Shown here: one piece after another, positions 14,543 through 17,150 of the stretch
How positions within the stretch are numbered: position 1 is the stretch's first letter
How the letters are laid out: each line of letters opens with the position of its first letter
NCBI GenBank assembly: GCA_012514775.1
Contig: JAAYZQ010000091.1
Location: 1 to 17,150 of the forward strand
Length of the DNA: 17,150 bases
Origin: Anaerolineaceae bacterium
GTDB lineage: Bacteria; Chloroflexota; Anaerolineae; JAAYZQ01
Direction: 5' to 3'
Made by a program: the position numbers and the translations under genes
Notes under the pieces: model-generated
What the model saw: the letters and a program-made list of their open reading frames with translations, nothing else
Told to the model about the DNA's origin: nothing
Database searches by the model: none

Positions 14543-15034
14543 ATGGAACGGGTTGACGAGGAGTTCGAAGCGCTGTTTTCGCGGTACGAGGAACCGATCT
14601 GCTCCTACCTGGCGCGGATGACGGGCGACCTGCCCCGCGCCCAGGAGCTGGCCCAGGAGACCTTTCTCCGCGCCTACCGGGCCATGGCCGGGGGCGAGAC
14701 GTGGGAGAATCCGCGGGCCTGGCTGTACCGCGTCGCCTCGCGCCTGGCGGCCAACGACCACCGCCGCCGCAAGCTGCTCCAATGGGTGCCCCTGGGCGAC
14801 CGGGACCCGGCACCCGGCCCCTCGCTGGCCGAGGGTGCGGCGGCGCGCCTGGACTTTCAGGTGGCGCTGAACAGGCTGCCGCCCCGCTACCGGGCGCCGC
14901 TGTTGTTGGCCGCGGTGGCGGACTACCGGGTGGCCGAGATTGCCGATATTCTGGGCCTGGGCTCCAGCGCTGTCAAGATGCGCCTCAGCCGGGCGCGCGA
15001 GATGCTGCGCCGGGCGTACGACGAGGGGCGCTAA
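14543..15034 (+). CDS. ECF-type RNA polymerase sigma factor (second of two)
   Basis: The 163-residue product is a compact ECF sigma factor. Region 2 (about 8-77) includes RAQELAQETFLRAYRAM and the -10-recognition segment NPRAWLYRVASRLAANDHRRR. Region 4 (about 105-158) includes LPPRYRAPLLLAAVADYRVAEIADILG and SAVKMRLSRAREMLRRA. I chose ATG 14543, preceded by AAGGAG only three bases away; an ATG at 14522 would add seven residues but has no ribosome site. The stop is 15 bases before the anti-sigma gene, whose ribosome site (GAGGAGGG) lies in that gap, so the two are surely co-transcribed. It differs from the first sigma factor in linker length and in sequence, so it is not a recent tandem duplicate. 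Confidence 0.93.
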   Translation: MERVDEEFEALFSRYEEPICSYLARMTGDLPRAQELAQETFLRAYRAMAGGETWENPRAWLYRVASRLAANDHRRRKLLQWVPLGDRDPAPGPSLAEGAAARLDFQVALNRLPPRYRAPLLLAAVADYRVAEIADILGLGSSAVKMRLSRAREMLRRAYDEGR

Positions 15035-15049
15035 GCTGAGGAGGGATCG

Positions 15050-17150
15050 ATGACCGACTGCCGGAAGGTCCGCGCGCTGCTGGCCTTGCCGCGGGAGGAT
15101 TGGAGTGCCGAGGAGAGGCGCCTGGTGGAGGACCACCTGCCGGGCTGCCAGGCGTGCAGCGCCACGGCCCGGACCTATGCCGAACAGGACCGCCTGAGCC
15201 GCGCCCTGCCGCCGGCGGCGCTGACATCGGAGCAGAGAAATCGTGTTCTCGCCCGGGTGCGGGCCGAGGGCCGGAGGGCGGGCTCCCGGCGGGTGAGCCG
15301 CCTGGCCGGCCTCGCCGCTGCCGGTGTTGGACTGATGCTCATCGGCCTGCTGGCCCTGCTGCTGAGCAACCAGGCCAGGCAGGAGCCGGGGCCGGTGGCC
15401 GGCGGCCCCTCCACGCCTGCCGCCACCGCCACGGCCGTCGAAGGAGTGGTCGGCGGGACGCCGGCCCTGGTGGATCTCCCCTCCCCGAGGCCGGAGGCAA
15501 GGGACGTTGTACCGGGCGAGGAACCGGCAGATCAGCCCGGCCTGGGCCGGGTGGCCTACGTCCAGGATGGCGAGCTGTGGGTCCGGGAGCTGCCCGACGG
15601 CGAGCCCGTGCGCCTGGCCGGGGACGATGGCCCGCTGGCGGTCAGCGAGCCGCGCTGGTCGCCTTCGGGGGAGTGGCTGGCCTACCGGCGCGACACGGCC
15701 GTGTGGCTCATCCGGGCCAACGGCCAGGACGCCTATGCCGTGGACCAGGGCGGGGTGGTGAACGACTTTGCCTGGTCGCCCACGGAGGATCGTCTGGCCT
15801 ATGTCGCCGGCTCGGGGGTGCTGCGCCTGGCGGTGCTGCGCGCCGGCGAGGCCGAACTCCTGACGTTGCTGCCCGTGGACCCCGCCGGCCGACCCGGACG
15901 CTTTGCCTGGAGCCTGGACGGCGAGTTGATTGCCTACGAGTGGTGGCAGGGGATGGACGCCCAGGGGCTGTGGCTGGTGGCGGCCGGCGAGAGCGCGGCT
16001 GGCGAGCCGGTGCTGCTGTACGACAGCGGCATTCCCCGGCGGGGCGAGGCGCTCCTCGCCGGCTGGAGCGGCGACGGCCAGCACGTCCTTTTCTGGGAGG
16101 GTTACCTCTCGGCCTCGCTGCTGGCCGACGGCGCGGCGTTCTACGCCCTGCCGGCGGGTGGGGGGGAGCCCGTGCTGCTCTCGGGAGGCGAGGGCGTGGT
16201 GCTGTACTACGACGACTTCTGGAGCAGTTCGCCCACTGGCAGCGTCGCCCTGGCGGCGGGCGCGGGGCGCGAGACCTGGACGAGCAAGGGCGTCGTGCTG
16301 TCGGACCCGGGGACGGGCGAGGCGACGGCTGTGACCCCGGGCGACCTTGCGGCCGTGTCGCCCGCTGTTTCGTCGCATGGCGTGGCCTATGCGGCCGCGC
16401 CCGACGCCGGCTCCATGGGGGGCGGCGACGCCGCCAGGGCCGCGCTGTTCGAACGCCGCATCTGGCTTGCACCCGCCGATGGCTCCGCGCCGCGCCGGCT
16501 CACGGGCGACGAGGGGGTTCGCGACGAGCGGCCTCTGTGGTCGGCGGATGGCAGCCAGGTTCTCTTTGTCCGCATGGATGAGGGCGAGAGGGTGTCGCTG
16601 TGGCTGGCGCCCACCGGGGAGGGCAGCCCGCAGCCGGTGGCCGAGGGCCTGGGCCCCTGGCCCGGCGGGCAGTCCGGCTGGTTCGGGAGCTACGGGCACC
16701 TGGACTGGGACGCGCTGTACGATTGGTGGCGCGGGCCCGCGGCGCCCACCGCCGAGCCGCAGCCCACGGCGGCTCCGGCGCCCGCGCAATCGACGGGCAG
16801 CGACGTGGCCGGGCTGCTGCAAAACCCGCCCGCCCCGGGCGAGGTCGTGGAGCTGGACGCCTATTTCAGCGGGGCAGCCTCGAGCCTGATGCGCGGCGGG
16901 CCGGCCCCGGCGCAGGACCAGGTCGTCTGCCCCACGCACCGTACCTGGGCGGCGGCCCTGACCGACCGGCCCTTCCCGGGTACCCTGAGGCTGCTCAACG
17001 GCACGCGGAGCAACGCCCTGCCCGCCGACGCCGCCTGGCTGGTGGCAACCGTGCCCGAGGCGGCCCAGCCCGGCCAATTGATCATCCCCGACTTCCCGTA
17101 CCACGCCCGCTTCCAGGGCCGGCTGGGTGACCCGGCCTTTGCCGGCTGCC
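15050..17150 (+). CDS. Zinc-finger anti-sigma factor fused to a TolB/PD40-like beta-propeller, 3' end beyond the window
   Basis: The frame is open from ATG 15050 (GAGGAGGG just upstream) to the window end, 700 codons without a stop. The N-terminus is an anti-sigma zinc-binding domain: Cys4, then His29-x3-Cys33-x2-Cys36, the ZAS/zf-HC2 pattern. One membrane helix follows (about 84-106), then a Thr/Pro/Ala-rich spacer. Residues about 164-557 contain repeated blades of the form 'W/RWSPSGEWLAY', 'FAWSPTEDRLAYV', 'FAWSLDGELIAYEW' and 'PLWSADGSQVLFVR', each followed by a 'xLWLxxxxG' strand, as in TolB/PD40 propellers. A second Pro/Ala-rich linker (about 563-583) leads to an unrecognised domain (585 onward) with isolated Cys residues. 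It should hold the preceding sigma factor at the membrane while the propeller senses an external ligand or protein; the sensing role is inferred. Confidence 0.88.
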   Translation, partial: MTDCRKVRALLALPREDWSAEERRLVEDHLPGCQACSATARTYAEQDRLSRALPPAALTSEQRNRVLARVRAEGRRAGSRRVSRLAGLAAAGVGLMLIGLLALLLSNQARQEPGPVAGGPSTPAATATAVEGVVGGTPALVDLPSPRPEARDVVPGEEPADQPGLGRVAYVQDGELWVRELPDGEPVRLAGDDGPLAVSEPRWSPSGEWLAYRRDTAVWLIRANGQDAYAVDQGGVVNDFAWSPTEDRLAYVAGSGVLRLAVLRAGEAELLTLLPVDPAGRPGRFAWSLDGELIAYEWWQGMDAQGLWLVAAGESAAGEPVLLYDSGIPRRGEALLAGWSGDGQHVLFWEGYLSASLLADGAAFYALPAGGGEPVLLSGGEGVVLYYDDFWSSSPTGSVALAAGAGRETWTSKGVVLSDPGTGEATAVTPGDLAAVSPAVSSHGVAYAAAPDAGSMGGGDAARAALFERRIWLAPADGSAPRRLTGDEGVRDERPLWSADGSQVLFVRMDEGERVSLWLAPTGEGSPQPVAEGLGPWPGGQSGWFGSYGHLDWDALYDWWRGPAAPTAEPQPTAAPAPAQSTGSDVAGLLQNPPAPGEVVELDAYFSGAASSLMRGGPAPAQDQVVCPTHRTWAAALTDRPFPGTLRLLNGTRSNALPADAAWLVATVPEAAQPGQLIIPDFPYHARFQGRLGDPAFAGC

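Noticed and set aside
15100..16581. 493-codon plus-strand frame inside the anti-sigma/propeller gene
   Set aside because: The frame starting at 15050 has the ribosome site, zinc-finger motif, membrane helix and propeller repeats and is open to the window end; this other frame is low-complexity Gly/Arg-rich.
14459..17104. 881-codon open frame on the minus strand opposite the second sigma module
   Set aside because: It is antisense to a sigma factor and an anti-sigma factor with clear motifs; its composition is typical of a GC-rich shadow.
1..17150. Insertion sequences, CRISPR arrays, toxin-antitoxin or phage defence genes
   Set aside because: No transposase, integrase, regular spaced repeats, terminal inverted repeats or known defence domains were seen.

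Overview
The window is high-GC and gene-dense, with short gaps, small convergent and divergent units and no mobile elements, CRISPR arrays, rRNA or recognisable tRNA genes. The gene style suggests a chromosomal segment of a Chloroflexota bacterium, perhaps Anaerolineae- or Caldilineae-like. The hints are separately encoded RNase J and FtsH, many large anchored proteins with Pro/Thr/Ala-rich linkers, a DUF4179-type anti-sigma candidate, a subtilase with an inserted beta-sandwich, and sigma-70-like promoters. This assignment is inference from protein style, not from a marker gene.

Layout: (1) 1-676, minus: an EmrB/QacA-type drug:H+ antiporter cut by the left edge. (2) 930-1421, plus: a small lipoprotein cytochrome c. 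(3) 1517-3163, minus: ribonuclease J, preceded by a leader that holds a near-consensus promoter and an early intrinsic terminator. (4) 3581-6310, plus: a 909-residue transmembrane subtilisin-like protease whose cytoplasmic tail carries two FHA (phosphothreonine-binding) domains. (5) 6320-6910, minus: a tandem PRC-barrel protein. (6) 7249-9222, plus: FtsH, followed by a bidirectional terminator. (7) 9370-12337, minus: three membrane-protein genes (a small six-helix protein, an MFS transporter and an orphan polytopic protein) that look like one operon. (8) 12623-14396, plus: ECF sigma factor plus a DUF4179-like membrane protein. (9) 14543 to the right edge, plus: a second ECF sigma factor plus a zinc-finger anti-sigma factor fused through a membrane helix to a TolB/PD40-like propeller, open to the end of the window.

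The common theme is the cell envelope and quality control. There are two membrane proteases (FtsH facing in, the subtilase facing out), two independent sigma/anti-sigma surface-signalling modules with different sensor architectures, and an RNA-decay nuclease. The most unusual gene is the subtilase-FHA fusion, which physically joins extracytoplasmic proteolysis to cytoplasmic phosphoprotein recognition. The most interesting non-coding structures are the RNase J leader, a 43-bp perfect inverted-repeat arrangement between the PRC-barrel gene and ftsH, and a palindrome over the -35 box of the first sigma-factor promoter.
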